Of a stretch of DNA of 6,365 nt, positions 5,708 through 6,365 are shown one piece after another. Source of the DNA: Eubacterium sp. (lineage in GTDB: Bacteria; Bacillota; Clostridia; Oscillospirales; Acutalibacteraceae); NCBI GenBank assembly GCA_017543725.1, contig JAFYFO010000023.1, positions 1-6,365 on the forward strand. Reading direction: 5' to 3'. The notes below the pieces were generated by a model. That model was not told where the DNA came from and made no database searches. It saw only the letters and a list, made by a program, of their open reading frames with translations. Positions within the stretch are counted from its first letter, which is position 1, and every line of letters begins with the position of its first letter. Made by a program: the position numbers and the translations under genes.

Positions 5708-5737
5708 GGGCAGACGAATCAAATCGCCTGCCTTTTT
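5708..5737 (+). terminator. Rho-independent terminator after the Fic remnant
   Basis: GGCAG (5709-5713) pairs with CTGCC (5728-5732). After one A-C mismatch the stem continues as CGA/TCG around an ATCAAA loop, and five T residues follow (5733-5737). It would end rightward transcripts, probably including read-through from mntP and PAP2-SGNH, since no better terminator follows 5277. It overlaps the end of the convergent MATE gene; on the minus strand the downstream T-run is poor. Confidence 0.6.
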
Positions 5738-6365
5738 CTGAACACATAATATGCAACACCCGAAACAATGCTGTCAAAAGCGTTACCGCCGCCGAACATC
5801 AGGGCGATGCCTGTTAATGTCGGCACCCAGATGCCTTTGAGATACAGAACGAAGAAGATGCCGTAGTAAATGGAGTTTGTCACAACCGATTCAAAGAGCA
5901 TATAATTTGTTTTGCCCCTGCCGTAGAAGGTCATATCAAAAACATTCTGAAAAGCGAACAGAACATAGAATCCGAGCAGAATTATCACAAGGTGGAAGAG
6001 TTTATCCACATCGTCAAAGTTCAGCACATATTGCATAAACGGCTTATAAAGCGGAATCAGCACAACCCACAAAGCGCAGATAATTCCCGTGATACAGAAA
6101 TAGCCCTTCGTATTGTTTTTGACCGCCTTTTCATCCTTCGCCGTCTCCTGTTTAATCAGTTCACCGAGCTGCAGAACGGGAAGCAGCAGCCAACCCCATA
6201 TAAAGTTATTTGCCACCCAGTATGTGCCCTGCTCACCGACCATATTCACCATTCGTGATACCATCAGCATATACGCAACATTGCGAACAAGTGATTCAAG
6301 ACCTGAAATACCTCCGATTCTCACAAATGATTTCATCCACGAGAATGACAGTTTGCTTTTGCCGA
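5719..6365 (-). CDS. MATE-family transporter, C-terminal part (5' end outside window)
   Basis: The frame stays open to the right edge, so the internal ATG at 6336 is not the start; the visible part is about 214 residues, roughly half of a usual 450-residue MATE protein. It has about six hydrophobic segments, fitting the second half of the fold. The stretch SWMKSFVRIGGISGLESLVR, then RMVNMVGEQGTYWVANNFIWGW, matches what I remember of clostridial MATE Na+- or H+-coupled efflux proteins, and the FYGRGKTNYMLFESVVTN region with small polar loops also fits. Substrates (cationic drugs, metabolites) cannot be told from this part. The stop codon lies inside the loop of the convergent terminator hairpin. 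It converges on the Fic remnant and is not part of the mntP operon. Confidence 0.82.
   Translation of the reverse strand, partial: GKSKLSFSWMKSFVRIGGISGLESLVRNVAYMLMVSRMVNMVGEQGTYWVANNFIWGWLLLPVLQLGELIKQETAKDEKAVKNNTKGYFCITGIICALWVVLIPLYKPFMQYVLNFDDVDKLFHLVIILLGFYVLFAFQNVFDMTFYGRGKTNYMLFESVVTNSIYYGIFFVLYLKGIWVPTLTGIALMFGGGNAFDSIVSGVAYYVFRKRQAI

Noticed and set aside
5465..5722. Minus-strand frame of 85 codons opposite the Fic remnant
   Set aside because: Hydrophobic composition arises from antisense reading of a lysine-rich HTH region; no ribosome site or family match.

Overview
The window looks like chromosomal DNA from a low-to-medium GC, spore-forming member of the Clostridia, probably a gut Oscillospiraceae/Ruminococcaceae type. 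This rests on the YqfC/YqfD sporulation pair, a hexuronate-degradation gene (uxuA), a Gx-transporter/NusG-II pair and AT-rich intergenic DNA with good Shine-Dalgarno sequences. The lineage is inferred from gene content only.

Left half (1-2933), all minus strand. Transcription starts near 2933 and runs leftward: a membrane-anchored NusG domain II protein, a Gx transporter family membrane protein (ATGA overlap), YqfC (29 nt gap) and YqfD (8 nt overlap). The mannonate dehydratase gene uxuA follows; it is truncated by the window edge and has its own promoter in the 63-nt gap after yqfD.

Centre (2934-3020) is a compact divergent promoter region. Two near-consensus sigma-A promoters point away from each other, and their -35 boxes lie back to back, forming the perfect palindrome TGTCAATTAATTGACA. 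The leftward promoter appears to start transcription at or next to the first base of the NusG-II start codon, so that gene may be leaderless. The rightward promoter drives mntP from a leader of only about 13 nt.

Right half, plus strand (3021-5277): mntP (manganese exporter), then, after one base, a 557-residue ORF. That ORF joins a polytopic PAP2 phosphatase to an SGNH/GDSL hydrolase. A strong internal ribosome-binding site and ATG sit exactly at the junction, and the predicted topology puts the two active sites on opposite sides of the membrane.

From 5278 to 5718 there is no intact gene. The stretch holds the C-terminal remnant of what looks like a Fic-family protein with its winged-helix tail, an internal set of TTCAAAGTG repeats, a small hairpin, and a plausible rho-independent terminator. 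Convergent to it, on the minus strand, is the C-terminal part of a MATE-family transporter that runs off the right edge.

No RNA gene, CRISPR array, insertion sequence or complete mobile element was seen. The most unusual items are the PAP2-SGNH junction, the divergent promoter palindrome with its possible leaderless transcript, and the Fic remnant.
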